Assembly (NCBI GenBank): GCA_009869945.1
Contig: WIXG01000057.1
Location: forward strand, 1 to 64,000
From: Mesaphorura yosii
Lineage: Eukaryota > Arthropoda > Collembola > Poduromorpha > Tullbergiidae
Length of the DNA: 64,000 nucleotides
Reading direction: 5' to 3'
The stretch's first letter is position 1. Each line of letters opens with the position of its first letter. A model generated the notes under the pieces. It was not told the DNA's origin. It was given only the letters and a program-made list of their open reading frames with translations, and did no database searches. Positions 27,101 to 39,600 of this stretch are shown one piece after another. Position numbers and translations under genes: made by a program.

Positions 27101-28476
27101 ATGGAGTCGTCTTCGTCGTATTTTCAGATGCATCCGAATCCGCATCCGCACTCCGACGCATCTGCTGCGGGGCAATCCGAGAATTCCGTTTCCGTCGTCG
27201 CAGTCGCATCTCTCCAGGATTTCGAAATGGCTTCATTCCAGCAGGCGCAGGCACATTATCATCATCAAGAAGACCTCTCACTCGAGGATCAGCACCAGCA
27301 ACAATTCGAACATCTGCATCAGCATCATTACCAAAGTGAGATTGTAGACATGCACCACCATCACGACGTTGTAGGAGTGGGACTTCATCAGCATCGGCAA
27401 GCGCACTCGCACCAGCATATCGAGCGACATCCTCAGCAGCAGCATCACCATCACTCTGTGTCGGTGGCGAGTCCGTCGGAGCTCGAGCTCGAAAACATGG
27501 ACCACGAGAATTTGCCGTCGTGTGTGTACTCGACCGGTTCTTCGGCGGTTTCGGCATCGACGTCAATGTCGAGGCGTAGAAACAACATCAACATGGATTT
27601 ATCAGCAGAAATTGCTGGCCCATCCAGCTCAGCATCACACCAACAGCAAAATTATGGAAATCCAACAGGTAAACGATTCTTTGTGTAGTGTCTCATCGTT
27701 CGATTCGATAAACTTGTGTCATTGACGATTTGGTTTTATAATGGGTGCAGTTTCTGACGACGTTTGCGCCCAAGGCCACAATCTGTCTGAAGACTACTTT
27801 GTGGGCGTGGGCGTGAGCGCGCCGTATAAAGCCCAGCGTCAGGCCGCCAATGTTCGCGAGAGAAAGCGAATGCTGAGGTCCGTGCCAAGGTCAGATTACA
27901 TGCCTATAAATCATTTCCGGAAATCGCTGTGCTATTTGCCATGTAGTTTGTCTCCTTGTTCTGTAGCATCAATTCTGCATTTGACGAACTTCGTGTGCAT
28001 GTTCCAACGTTTCCGTACGAAAAACGACTATCAAAGGTACATAAACTTACTAAAATGTAAATTTTTCCAAAATGTACAGGGGCAATTGAATTTCTTTTGC
28101 GAAACTGTCATTTCAATGCAGATTGACACTCTTCGACTGGCCATCGCCTACATTGCACTGTTACGGGAAGTTTTAGTGAGCAAGTACGATCCGCTGACTT
28201 ACGTGGAGAAATGCTTGAAGGGAGAAATCAAGAGTGAAAAAGCGTCCGAATGGAACACAAGCGGTAAGTTCTTCCAGGTATTCTCGCTTCCATTTTCGAT
28301 TTGTGGAATCCACCAATTCTAAAGAACGTGTGGCGTACTTTTCTTGATTTGGCTCCTGTACAGATTTGACTGCTCGTCTTTCGTGGATAAATTGGGAGAA
28401 TCTGGGAGTTCACGCCAATACCAACAGAGGAATGCTGTCATCAATGTCAATGTGCTCCGAGAATATGAACTGCTAG
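27101..28476 (+). CDS. Fer2: bHLH transcription factor, Fer2-like (PTF1A/Fer subfamily)
   Basis: Class A tissue-specific bHLH factor that dimerises with E proteins (daughterless) to bind E-boxes. In flies Fer2 acts in dopaminergic neurons. Exons 27101-27668, 27751-27877, 27967-28036, 28122-28263 and 28364-28476 join in phase to 339 residues. The N-terminal half is His/Gln-rich and disordered. The bHLH begins QRQAANVRERKRM at about residue 220; helix 1 continues LSINSAFDELR, the loop is VPTFPYEKRLSK and helix 2 is IDTLRLAIAYIALLREVL. Two introns interrupt the domain. A conserved tail DLTARLSWINWENLGVH follows; I associate this tail with the Fer2 branch, but a Fer1 or Fer3 assignment cannot be excluded without alignment. 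The ATG chosen (MESSSSYFQ) follows an acceptor at 27074; an in-frame frame continues upstream. Confidence 0.88.
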
Positions 28477-29570
28477 TGCGAATGCAGATGGTAGTCAGTT
28501 AGAATCAGGACGCAGTGCGAATTAATTATATATCATTCAATATTTAATTCAATTTAATTCAATTGTAATTACACTAAAGAATAAAACTCGTATCATTCAA
28601 GAACTTATGGCAAGTCTCCTGCTCCTTCTTCCAAGATTCCCAGGGCTTTCTGGTTACTGTTCAATTCAATGCCTTTAAAAGATTCAAAGCTCTAGGCTTT
28701 TATGTGTTACAACTCAAACAGGTGTGTTCCAGAACCCTCTTCGGAACGATTGCGTGTTGTAGGCGTTTTGCCGAGCGTGCATTTTTACTGTGAAGTTAGT
28801 CACTTCCAAATATTGCTGGAGTTTTTTAATCGTCCACTTTTATTTCCGACTGATAATTGACGTACTATAATGAGATTGAATTTAAAATATTGCAAGGTTT
28901 TGATATTTTGATCATTTGGCTCGTGATGTCTGCCAGCCAGCTGCAAGGCAGGCAGGCAGAAACATTGGCTCTTCATTTATGATGGCAAACGTGACACACA
29001 CTCAGCTTCATTTTTATAATTACAATTGCACAGTGTTACTTGCCTAAAAGTTCCGAGTTCATTGGCACAATGACCTAGCGCAATACAAAGTTACATTTTG
29101 TAGAGAACATAGACGAGTTACTCTAATATTTGCTAAATCCTATAAGGTAATTAACTGCGATAATGCATTATTTGTGCACAATTGCTTATTGTCAGATTTG
29201 GCACGTTTTTAAGACAAAGACAAAGTCACGTACGTAAATTGAGTGATATTTAATCTATTGTGCCACCATCGCTCACTAACTTATTATTTCGTTAGAAACT
29301 TACTCTAACTCTACTAACTATTAGCTATTGGATAAGGACAATTGAGTGGACGTAACACAGTACAAGGAATGACATTTGCAACGACCGTATGTAAATATTT
29401 ATATTGGTATTGGCAGAAGTCTTGATATTTAGTGATATTGATATTATAAAAGATCTAGAACTACTGAAAGGTGTACTTTGCATTAGTAACTTAATGGAAG
29501 AAATATTTGGAATTGCAACAGCAGCCAAGTGACCCCTTAATTGCTATAAGATGCGATGCGATGTGACTTT
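28477..29570. other. convergent 3' flanks, Fer2-like and DUF4803-like genes
   Basis: AT-rich, no coding or RNA gene seen; it holds the two opposing 3' UTRs. Confidence 0.5.
28580..28585 (+). terminator. polyadenylation signal, Fer2-like gene
   Basis: AATAAA about 105 bp beyond the stop codon. Confidence 0.6.
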
Positions 29571-32500
29571 CTAGTAATCGGCATCATCGCCATCCTCCTC
29601 GTCGAACTGAGATCTCATCAAATCTATGACATTTTTCGTAAAGACGCGAGGAGCAACGAAGCCGCCGTAGCCACTCCGGCCTTTGTGATAAATTCCAACT
29701 CCGGTCAGCCATGTTGGAGGACTTGGAACCACGGATTGTGTGTCAATGAAAGGAATTGTGGTTTGTGATACGTCCTTCGATCCTGAAAAAAGTTCAACAT
29801 CAATACAGTGAAGACTGCAGGCTCGCATGTTGGATTCTTGCAAAAAGGGAAATTAAGCCTGGCCCACTCGCCCACTTACTTGACGTTGCTCCAAATTCCA
29901 AGTACTGGTCATGTTGAGAATCAGGAACTGACGGCAATTTGGTCATCGTTGGAACGTCGGCGTCGTCCAGGGTTAACTTTCTCCTCGGATTAGCGTTACT
30001 TTCGGGAGTATTATCGTTGGAAATCCAGTGGCTGGAGCTTGGAATGAGTTCGGCGGTTAGTGGATTAATTTGGGTGGCCTGAAAGACGCATTACTCAATT
30101 TGCCACATCTAGCTTGGTCTTAATTATAAGTTCGTTCATGGGTTCAGAAACGAACCTGTACTTCGAAGTTGACATGAGCGCCCAAGTTTCGGAACCTGAC
30201 TCCAGTAACCACATAATTCGGAGGAACCAGAACATCGTCCAAGTCAAACGCACGATTGGCATAGTTCAGCTGGGTAACGAGTTGGCCATTCCTCTTATCT
30301 AACTTCTGCACTGCCTTCCATTCGATTGATCCCGGCAGAACGCCTCCGTTCTTACTTGCTGTTCCATGTTGAATCTACTCAGCAAATAAACATGTATTAC
30401 GATCAAATCTATCGCTAACATTTTAGTCAAGACATCCACGTCGCACTCAGCTTACTTGCATATGAAGAATGTCATCTTTCATAACGAATCGGACACCGGT
30501 GACAATTTCATTCGATGCGACTTCGGTTGTGGTTGGAGCGAGACTTATGTGACGGACGGTTGTTGGACTGTTTGGATCGTCACAGAGGCAGAAGCAGTTT
30601 GAGCAGTGGTAGAAAAACCTCCAGTAACTATCTCGGCGAGTCGTTTCTCCCTTGCAGGTGTCAACTGAAATGAATTGAAAAAACCAATTAACATTATCGC
30701 AGACATCTTGGACTAATTCTGAGCTGTTTACGTTTGCCAAGCACAGGTCCTCGTCGGTAGTCAATGTAGTCGAATCTCCTCGGCGGACTGGACAAGCAGA
30801 CGGTAGCATCAGCGGCGATGTAACGACACTGTGGATTTGAATATTACTTTATTAGGTTGCGTAACAGTGAACTCTTATAAAAATAGACACCAGGGCAGAA
30901 ACAAGAACATTAATTTGGCTTAAGAGTACTCGACTGGTATACACACTCATTCATTCAGTAAACTTTAGGTCAGCCAGAAAAGGAAGGTGCCAATTTGAGC
31001 AATTTGCATAGCTTTATGATGCATGCGAGTATCCGTTCGCCTTAATTTCAAAACGTGACGACGCGATGATTAAGAACTGACTCACAACATTAGATATCAA
31101 CTTACTTCTACCAGATCGCCGGTGCAAGCACGGTGTTTAAAACATGACTCATCGTCCGGGTACTGACATCTGCTCTTCACAAATGTGTAGTCAGCACAGG
31201 ATTGTTTGCAAGAGCCTTTCGGATGCATGCGCACTTCGTTCTCAATATAACCCTAATAAGTTGGTCAAATACTCATCGTTAATTTGGTTCCAGTTGCGAA
31301 ATAGCCAAGATTCTTTCTAACCTGGAGAAGTTCTTTGAACTGAGCGTAGTTTTGCCCTTCCACATATTTCGCTGGATCGCATTTCCAAAATCCTGGAGAC
31401 GACTTGCCTAACGGTCCTTTCGCCACGAGATTTTTCTCCAATGCCTTACTTCGCAGTGACAATGTAGCGTCTACTCCATCATTGGCATTCAAGGCTAAAC
31501 ACAAAATTAGCATTTAGCATGTTAATACTGCATCAAAACAAAACTTGGTTGGTATGCATGAGCGGATGACTCACTTCCATTTATGATATACTGAAGCATT
31601 CGAGCAAAATTCACAACCGCGTATTCTTTCACGTCGGTAAGCAAAAGTGAGGTGTAAAATCCGTACAGAAGTCTTTGGGGCGTTTTGTTGTTCCAAAGGC
31701 ACCAGTTTGACTTGTCCAACGCCTCCTGCAAAGAATTTATTAACGTCAGTTCGATTTTGCCCAAAAATGCAGTAGTTAAAGCTATGAATGAAATGAGGAA
31801 CGTGCTCACATCAATGTAGTCTACCATTAACGTGAAAACATCTTTGTCACGTTTTGAGATTGCTGTGGAATGCGCGTGGTCGATCATGTATGTTAGAGTG
31901 CTCGTGCCCTTGTTGTCAATTGTGTAAAGTGGCTTCAAGATCAAGTCTGTCACCGTCAACGCATCAAAGTCCATCTGATCGGATCCCGGCGCAAACGATT
32001 CAGGCATGTCCTGCAAATATTGTGTCAATATTGATCAAACTGAGATGACTTGCAGCATTTTGCATATCTGAGAATTTTTGACTTACTGGAAATATTTTGA
32101 AGTGTCCGTACAAAATCTCCACTGGTGATGTCAACGTGATGATTTCAGACCACTTCTGCTTCCACATTCCAGAGACACTGCACGGCAAAATTGATCATAC
32201 ATTTCAATATTTGACAAGGAGGATGATTGCATGATTGGACAAAGGCTGTACTTACTTTTTCATTTCGCTCAATGATTTTAATGCTTCTTCGTATTCGTAT
32301 GCACTTAGTTCATGTTCAACTCTGCTGATTGATTCCGGGACTCTTTTGAGAAGCTGTGCCAACTGTTTCATACGATCTTCAATTGTCTGTCCATCTTTTG
32401 GAGTGGCCTGACAAATCAAATCAAATGCATTAAGAATTTACTTCAATTAAGCTGTGATTCAGCTACAACGCAGATATACATCTAGCAACGTTACGAAGTT

Positions 32501-32876
32501 ATGGCTCAATGCAACGCTCGATCAAAGTCTGAGCTCATTTCCGTTTCGAACCGGAAGTTACATTAATTGTTAATAGAACGTGATGTTTATTTTGATGCGC
32601 TTTCTAATCTTGGCCTTGTTCATATCCTCTGAGCTCAGAATAAATCGATTTAGCGAGTATTGTATAATTAGCATAAGCTCACTTTCAATTTGTGCTAATT
32701 TGTAACTGAATTACTGCACTGGAGACTGGGGACAAGTCTTTTAAAAACGTTCTTACCTTAAGTTGTCTCCACGCCAATTCGATCTGTCCGATGACTGCTT
32801 CTCGTGCATCATCCACAATTAAAGTTGAGCTTGCGATGGTTAAACTCACTAACAGCAGTGCGATTATCTTCTCCAT
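29571..32876 (-). CDS. secreted protein of unknown function, DUF4803-like
   Basis: Twelve minus-strand exons join in phase to 656 residues: 32876-32757, 32407-32256, 32177-32087, 32010-31810, 31725-31575, 31494-31322, 31252-31106, 30828-30732, 30664-30456, 30374-30156, 30078-29880, 29782-29571. A clear signal peptide (MEKIIALLLVSLTIASS) shows secretion. A helical middle follows (EYEEALKSLSEMK, LYGFYTSLLLTDVKEYAVVNFARMLQYI). Then comes a Cys-rich segment (CKQSCADYTFVKSRC, and CSNCFCLCDDPNSPTT). The C-terminal part contains a duplicated motif: IVTGVRFVMKDDILHMQIQ and later VVTGVRFRNLGAHVNFEVQ, each about 20 residues. The pattern matches my memory of the arthropod DUF4803 family; no biochemical role is known. 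The C-terminus is acidic (DEEDGDDADY). Confidence 0.8.
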
Positions 32877-35800
32877 GTTTAACTTGAGTACTTGAGGACT
32901 TAACGGTTCCAGGCGTGAAAAACGCGCAACGTGCTCACAGTTCACGGTTCACTGAAACACAACGTCGTCCTCTGCGTTGATGTGGACTGGGCTGCTGGAG
33001 GTAAATAACAAAGTCAGTGCGGTGTTGCGTTGTCGTTGTCTCTTTATGTTGTGTACGACAAAATCCACAACTCACAAATATTTTACGGCTGACTCACTGG
33101 CAAAGGAATGAAGGTGATTGCACTTGTTAGCTGGTTTGCTTGGCTGGCGACGACGGAACAGAAAAAGAATGCACGGCTCAACTCCAAACTCCAACTTGTA
33201 CTCTGATGAATTTTTATCCAGGAGTCAAGGCCTACATTCCCGATCCTTGAAGACAGGCAGACAGACAGTACTCCCAGCCCCGATTCAGCGCCCACAACTA
33301 ATTTCAATGCACAAGAGACAGGATTCACGCTCACACCGCCAGTAGGCTTCTGCTACTGTTAAATGCAGAAATGATTCAGTGTAATTAAGTCGCGAGAACG
33401 GAAAAGGGGTACCTAACCCTCAAAATTGATGGCTACTGTTCCTATCACTAACTGCCTTTGTGTCAATTGTCAATGCGTTATGCCTTAAGCACGTTATGCG
33501 TTATGCAACGATATTTGCATTAGTTGTCTAAACCTGGCATTGTGCACGACACAGATAATTACGTACTGAGCACCGAGCACGTCGAGCAAACAGCAAATAT
33601 TGTCACGCAAAGTCCTAAGACGGCCAACAATAAATACCTTGCCTTGTGCTGTTATTTTTATGTGTCTTTCTAAGTAAGTGGTTCATAAGAAGTTGGGCCT
33701 GTCTGAAGCCTAATACGCGCAGAACCAGTCACCGACTGAAACTGCCGACGTGCTTAAACTTAAATGAACAATGACAGTGACCAACACAACATAGCAATTA
33801 AAAAATGCACGAAACACGTGTGTGTGTGTTTCGCCTGTACTTTTTTCTCTATAGTTAAGCGAAGACAAAGTGGAAAGAACAGCTCAGTTTGCCGAATTTC
33901 GCAGAAAATTCGTGCATGGAATATGAAACAAAGGCAAATTCCCATTTTTATTGCAGAGTAGATTAGTCAGGCACAATGCGAGACGTGAGACTGAGACGTT
34001 AATCGCGTTAAATATTTGCTATTATGCGTAGACATAAACAAAACAATATATTTATTTACACCATACAAGATGAGGTACATTAAAATTGTTGGGTACCGTG
34101 CTAGGCCAAGCCAAGTGCTCAGTACTGGCTTTGCTGTGCACAGCGTTTCTGCTTTAAAATTGCATGCATTACGCACGAGTTGATAACAGATATCAGCAAT
34201 TAACGCTGGCTGGATCAGGAAGGAAATGAAATGTGTGAACTTACCATTCAATGCAATGCTGCCTTGCGGTCTCGCTGGGCGATTTAATTCACATGCACTC
34301 ATAGAAGACCTCTGAGGAGGAACTGATCAGCTGCGTTTCCGTGTCGTGTTAATTTTAGAAAATATTGTAACTGTCAGTCAAGAAAAGATTGGCAAATGCA
34401 AATTGGCACTCTTCACTCAGGCTCTTAGCGTACAACCGTTCATCCGTTCAAGGACACGAGTAAATGTAGTGTTTTGAAGAGATGAATGTTGGCATGCAAG
34501 AAGAACGGCCAATAAATCACTGTGCAGCAATATGCAAATTAAATTAGCACAAATCTGTCTCGTTAGCTTTATTGAAATAGTCCAGTATGACTTCTGCTGT
34601 TTGAACTTCTTCAAAGCACTGAGCACAATAATTTTCCAATTTGCTGCAATTACTCAATCAATGCACGATGTTATTGTTACTGTTGTTGGAACTTCCTGCA
34701 CTAAATTAAAACGCAAAATGGCAATGACAAAATTGAAGGCACGCAATTCTCAGCGTCGCGTTAGCGTAAATGTCGTATTATTTCACAATTCACTATCGTT
34801 TGCTGGATAGAAATGGAATCGCACATCCTCTGACTGAGCTGAGCCTCGGACTTTTGTCCGCCCGTATGTGTATTGGAAACAGAACGGGTTAATACTTGTG
34901 ACTTGTACTTTACCAACTTTATACAGTTTCCTCTCCGCAGTAGACATTACGACTACGACCACGACGTAGCAGTGAGCAGTGAATTGAATATTGCTATCTG
35001 CTATGGCATATCGAGAGTTCCGCAGATTTGGTTTGGAGACAAACACAAACACGCGATGCGCGACGCAAAGGGCAAGATAAATTCTGCCTGCCTAGCTGAG
35101 AGTCGTCTGAGTTCTGAGAGTATCGAATTCAATATAACCCATAAACTCGACTCGACTCAGTTCGCAGGGGTCGAGCAGATCAATAAATGCGAATAGGATG
35201 GAAAAGTTCAAAGATATGGTTTATGGACGTACGAATGAATTGTGACATGGCTTCTAAATGTAATTGCTATTGCGTCTTACAAAATGATGATGGCTTTAAT
35301 TAGATATTAATTTAATAATTTAGGAAGACCCAACATACAATCATTAAATTATCGCGTGGGCATCGTATTTCGTTGAGAAATTGGACGTGAATTGAAACCA
35401 TTCCATTGAAGCTGCATTCCCGTCCCTAGCCGGAGGATTCTGCTGTAGATGTTTCTATTTTCATCTTGAGGAACGTTTCCTTTGTTTTTGTTTACCAGCT
35501 GCATGCGCATCTTTTTAGGATGTCAGTTCCACAAAACTTTAACCGCCGTCTCAGGAGAGGCAATGTGAGATTTTAAAATGTGTTTACATGTCAGGAAATG
35601 AAGGTTTTGATCGGCTCGAGACTGGACTGACAGATTAGCTAAACTTTTTAATTGAGTTTAGCTGGAGTGAAAGCAAATGAAGGTTGCTTTGCTAAAGAAA
35701 GTCATAAGGCCAAGTGGAAGTGGTGCGAGTGTGTCTCTTACGGCGAAAGTTAACAATTTAAAAGCTGAACACCTTTAATTTGGGCTGATTGTTATCCTGA

Positions 35801-36058
35801 TATCTGACTTGTAGTGCCTCAGCCCTTAACCAAGTGTGAATGTGAGTTTGGGCAGTTTATTCAGTAGGTGAGATTCAGAAATTAAGGTGGCAGGTGGGGT
35901 AATTAAGTTTTGATTGAAACACAAAGCGAAGGAACAAATTGTACGAATTCCTTTGTAAAATATTTGTACCTTACTTTATTCCCATTATTACAGGAAGATT
36001 CCTGACCTCAAGACTGGAGTTAGAACCAGAATCAGATACGACGCCTGAATTGATTACC
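32877..36058. other. non-coding region upstream of the DUF4803-like gene
   Basis: About 3.2 kb with scattered short frames and no supported gene. It must include the promoter of the minus-strand secreted-protein gene near 32877-33100. Confidence 0.5.
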
Positions 36059-36481
36059 TTACAACTTGAAACTGAACTCCAGCTCGATGGAAATGTCTAC
36101 TGCTGACTTCTCGTAAAGAGGCTGGTGTGTAATGCACAATATTGACAAAACTTTATCCCGGCCTGGAGTATTGTATTGGTAACGTGGAAGACCGTCTTCA
36201 ATGAACAGTGGAAGTTCGCGGTACCAGATCGTGACTGACACGGCGACCCATATCCACCCATCTATTAAATCACGGGTTAGTGACAAATCTGAAAACAAAG
36301 TGCTCGCTTGTTCACAGGACGAATGTGTGTATACTACTTCATTGTATTATAATAATATTACTCTCTTACAGATAATATTAAGAGTAGACAACAAATTGTT
36401 ATCATTTTCATCACAAAACTTGGATGGATCGAATTTACATTGTGTATTAAAGGACGTCATGTCTTCATTGTAATCTTTTTG
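36059..36481 (-). CDS. unidentified short gene, two terminal exons (5' end uncertain)
   Basis: Minus-strand exons 36481-36370 and 36261-36059 splice in phase (ATC T|AT GGG) through a donor GTAAGAG and acceptor TTTAATAG. The product includes CKFDPSKFCDEND, then NIIYGWIWVAVSVTIWYREL, then DGLPRYQYNTPGRDK and ends ISIELEFSFKL. The codon choice and phase make coding likely. I do not recognise the family. Exon 36481 starts after an acceptor (CTTCCAG), so either a 5' exon lies upstream or translation starts at the internal ATG 36460, giving about 97 residues. The rotatin start codon is only 147 bp away on the other strand, leaving little room for a promoter; any upstream exon would overlap rotatin. 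Confidence 0.45.
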
Positions 36482-36627
36482 CTGGAAGCCTCAACTTCAA
36501 ATGGGTTCCAAATTATTCTCTGCGTGAATGGCCTTGTCCATCCACCTCATGGAGTATATGTGAATGGCGTGAATGGTTTAGCTAATCAATACTCCGACGT
36601 CTGAAAACTTTATCCATTTACTTAATT

Positions 36628-39600
36628 ATGATAATGGCGAGTCCGCTGTCAACACTGTCTCACACTTCCAGAATGACCAAGAGCCTCGGTTCGCCTTTAC
36701 GACATGGAAATAGTTGCACACAACAACTTTCAGGGAACGACGTGGGCCTCGCTCAGCTTATTTCCAACTTGGGTAAGAGTAAATACGTTTTAGTTCAGAA
36801 ACTTTCAAAGTAATCCTATCTCTGTATAAAGAATAGTTAGTCTATTAAGTCAATTTGTCTATTACACCCTATTCTCCCTTACCTTAGTTCACATTGTACT
36901 TGTTCAAACTCATTCTACTACCAGTCAGCTTAAAGGAGCATTTTCTTTGCTGCAGCTTTCTATGCCTCAAAAATGACATCCATTTTCGACTTTCCCATAC
37001 GTAACAACGTAACTCTATTTTATGCATTTTGTTTAGATCATGACATACCTACGATTCGAATGCGTGCCCTCAAGAATTTGCAAGAGAAATTGGATCATGG
37101 GCTCATCCCGGTGAATGTTTTGTCGAAACGTGTTGACCTTATGCACAGGCTGTCCTGCTGGCTTCGCTCAATACAAATGACGGATATAGAACTTCATTTG
37201 ATTATTAAGTTTCTCTCGCACATGAGCAAGGTAATGACTTCACGATGTCCCTACGATCCACGACAGAAATAGAAGCATTAGCATTGAAGCGTATCATTAA
37301 TCGTTTGCGTTTCTTAGAACTCGGGCTTCAGAAACAACTTTCTTCGTTCGCAAGTGACCCGTTTGCTTGCAGTGGAGAAACTAGTTGTGAAACCGGACAC
37401 GAAGATTATGTACGACGAGTTGCTTCGCTCTGTCGAAGGCAATTTTGATATTAACATCAGCTACAAAGGGTCTCCAGCGTATGACGACAACACCGCTACG
37501 CCTCACCTCACTTCAGGCTCAACAACTTACCGATTGTTATCAAGCCCTGCTGTTCACTCAAGTTCCGGGCGTAAAAGAGAAGATTTGGGAGCGCATGAGA
37601 AGATGGAGAAAGGCCAGGGTGAAGAAGACTTTAGGAGTTCAACACCTCGTGAATTTTATTTCACTAAACGTGTGACAACGGGTAAAGGAAGAATCGTTGA
37701 GTTTGGACTCCCGACCTTCAATATACAAGCGACTGATCGACGAGTGATTACTTCAACAACAGAGTCCATTTTGTCAAAAGACGAACTACTTGTCTTTCTA
37801 ACCACCTGCTTTATCCGGGATGTATTGCTGAATGATTTTCCGGTAGAGGTTTTCATCCAGGAATCTGGCTTATCTCTGGTAAGCAATTTTACCAAGGTTT
37901 CTTCTGGTGATTATGATTACACCTGTGTTCAATTTCTCTCTCATTCGCAGGGTTTACTTCAAGTTGTTGAAGAATCTTGGAATAATGAAAGATTGAATTA
38001 TTCGGCCTTTCAATCTTTGCTCAAATTATCCAACTTGCTTCGATCTAGATTTGGATTTCTTAACAAAATTGATTACTATGACCAAACTAGAAGTTTGGGT
38101 GGAAGCAGCATTCCACGTCACACCGTAAGCTACTTCTGAAAAAAAATTCAAGTATTAAAATTTTAAATTTCAGATTTTGTTCAATCTTCATAGAGTGCTA
38201 CGGGATATCGATCCAGTCGACAGAGCCCGTACCTGATTACCAGAGATTCAAACAACGACTACTTCATGTCAAATCTATCGCAGCTTCTGAAAGGAATTAT
38301 TCGAGGACTCAATTTCAAATCCAACTGCACATGCCTGTGGATACTTTTAAGTAGTTATTGCTTGACGTTCAGCAAATGTTATCATCTTTTTGGAAGATCC
38401 AACACGTTGGCACTTATGGTTCAAGAGATTCTGCTAGAACTCTCCCAATTCTTCCTGAAGTACTCAAGATTTGTGAACCCTCCAGTGCTAGCCACAGCAA
38501 TGAGCTCGCTTCTGTCGTGCCTTGAAAGCGCGGACAGTATAATTCTATCGACGGACATACGCCATGCAATTTGGAATCTCGCGGCAAAATCGAGTTTGAA
38601 GGAAAGATCTCCAAGAACCCTCGAAAGGTTCATTGAAAATGCCCGTGGTTTTCAGTCGGGACTGGACGACATTCTCACCAGAGACGCAGAGCCGCAGCTC
38701 CCGGATTCGGATTTCGCATTCAATAGAGTTTATGACGAGTGGTGGCGTTTCGAGAAACCGGACCAATTCAGGGTGCCAAGCAACGAATCCACCGGTCCTT
38801 GTGATCCACAGTCTACAATTCTCAACAGTTTGTATTCGATTCAGAATGCAACGCAGCACAGTGATGTTGAAAATGGACTGGATTCCCTGCGAGAATTTAC
38901 CGTTACACTACTAGTTGAGAAGAAGCTAAGAATATGTGAAAATTCTCAAGGAGACAACGAAGTAGTGACAGAACAAAACCTATTGCAATGGGAAGTAGCA
39001 TTTGATAAGTTCATTTTAGTTGAACCAAGCTGCGAAGAAGATGAGTACTTGCTCGTCAAAGTGCTTGACTTCCTGAGCTCACTAATTTCCTGGCTTGAAG
39101 ATTCGGAGAGAATTCGTTCATGGATTCAACCGAAGACCACCGAAAAGGGATCGGCACTCCTTCGAGTCCTCATGCAAAACTGTTTACACAATGCTGAAAC
39201 CTCTGGCACTGATTTGACCACTTTGAGACCCATTCTACGCTCGCTGTTTGACTTCTACTTTGTAATGCTTTTTGGAAATGGACACAAGTCTGTCAGCGCT
39301 GAGACCAAGTGGGATTTTCTCCAAATCATGGCGCAGACATTGGAACGAATCGCCGTGAACAACTTCAACTCGACGGGTCAGATAACTTTCTACTGCTACT
39401 TGTCTCTATTCTGGTGAAATTGCTCATGGGTAATTCCTATTTCATTTTAGCATGCCTTCATTGTGTCCTACAAGGGCTGGTCAAATTAACGTCTGAACAA
39501 AGCATCATTGAGAAGCTGGTTCAGGAGGATAGACTCTACTCTCCTTTGTTAAATTGTTTAGTCGAGACCATTTTTGTTGGGCAACAAAGTGCTGGGCCTG

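Noticed and set aside
27018-27566. Minus-strand frame of 182 residues over the Fer2 first exon
   Set aside because: Antisense of the His/Gln-rich exon; no splice partners or domains.
38174-38280. An apparent frameshift or stop in rotatin after the acceptor at 38173
   Set aside because: Use of the acceptor ending at 38193 restores a continuous in-phase frame, so no break is needed.
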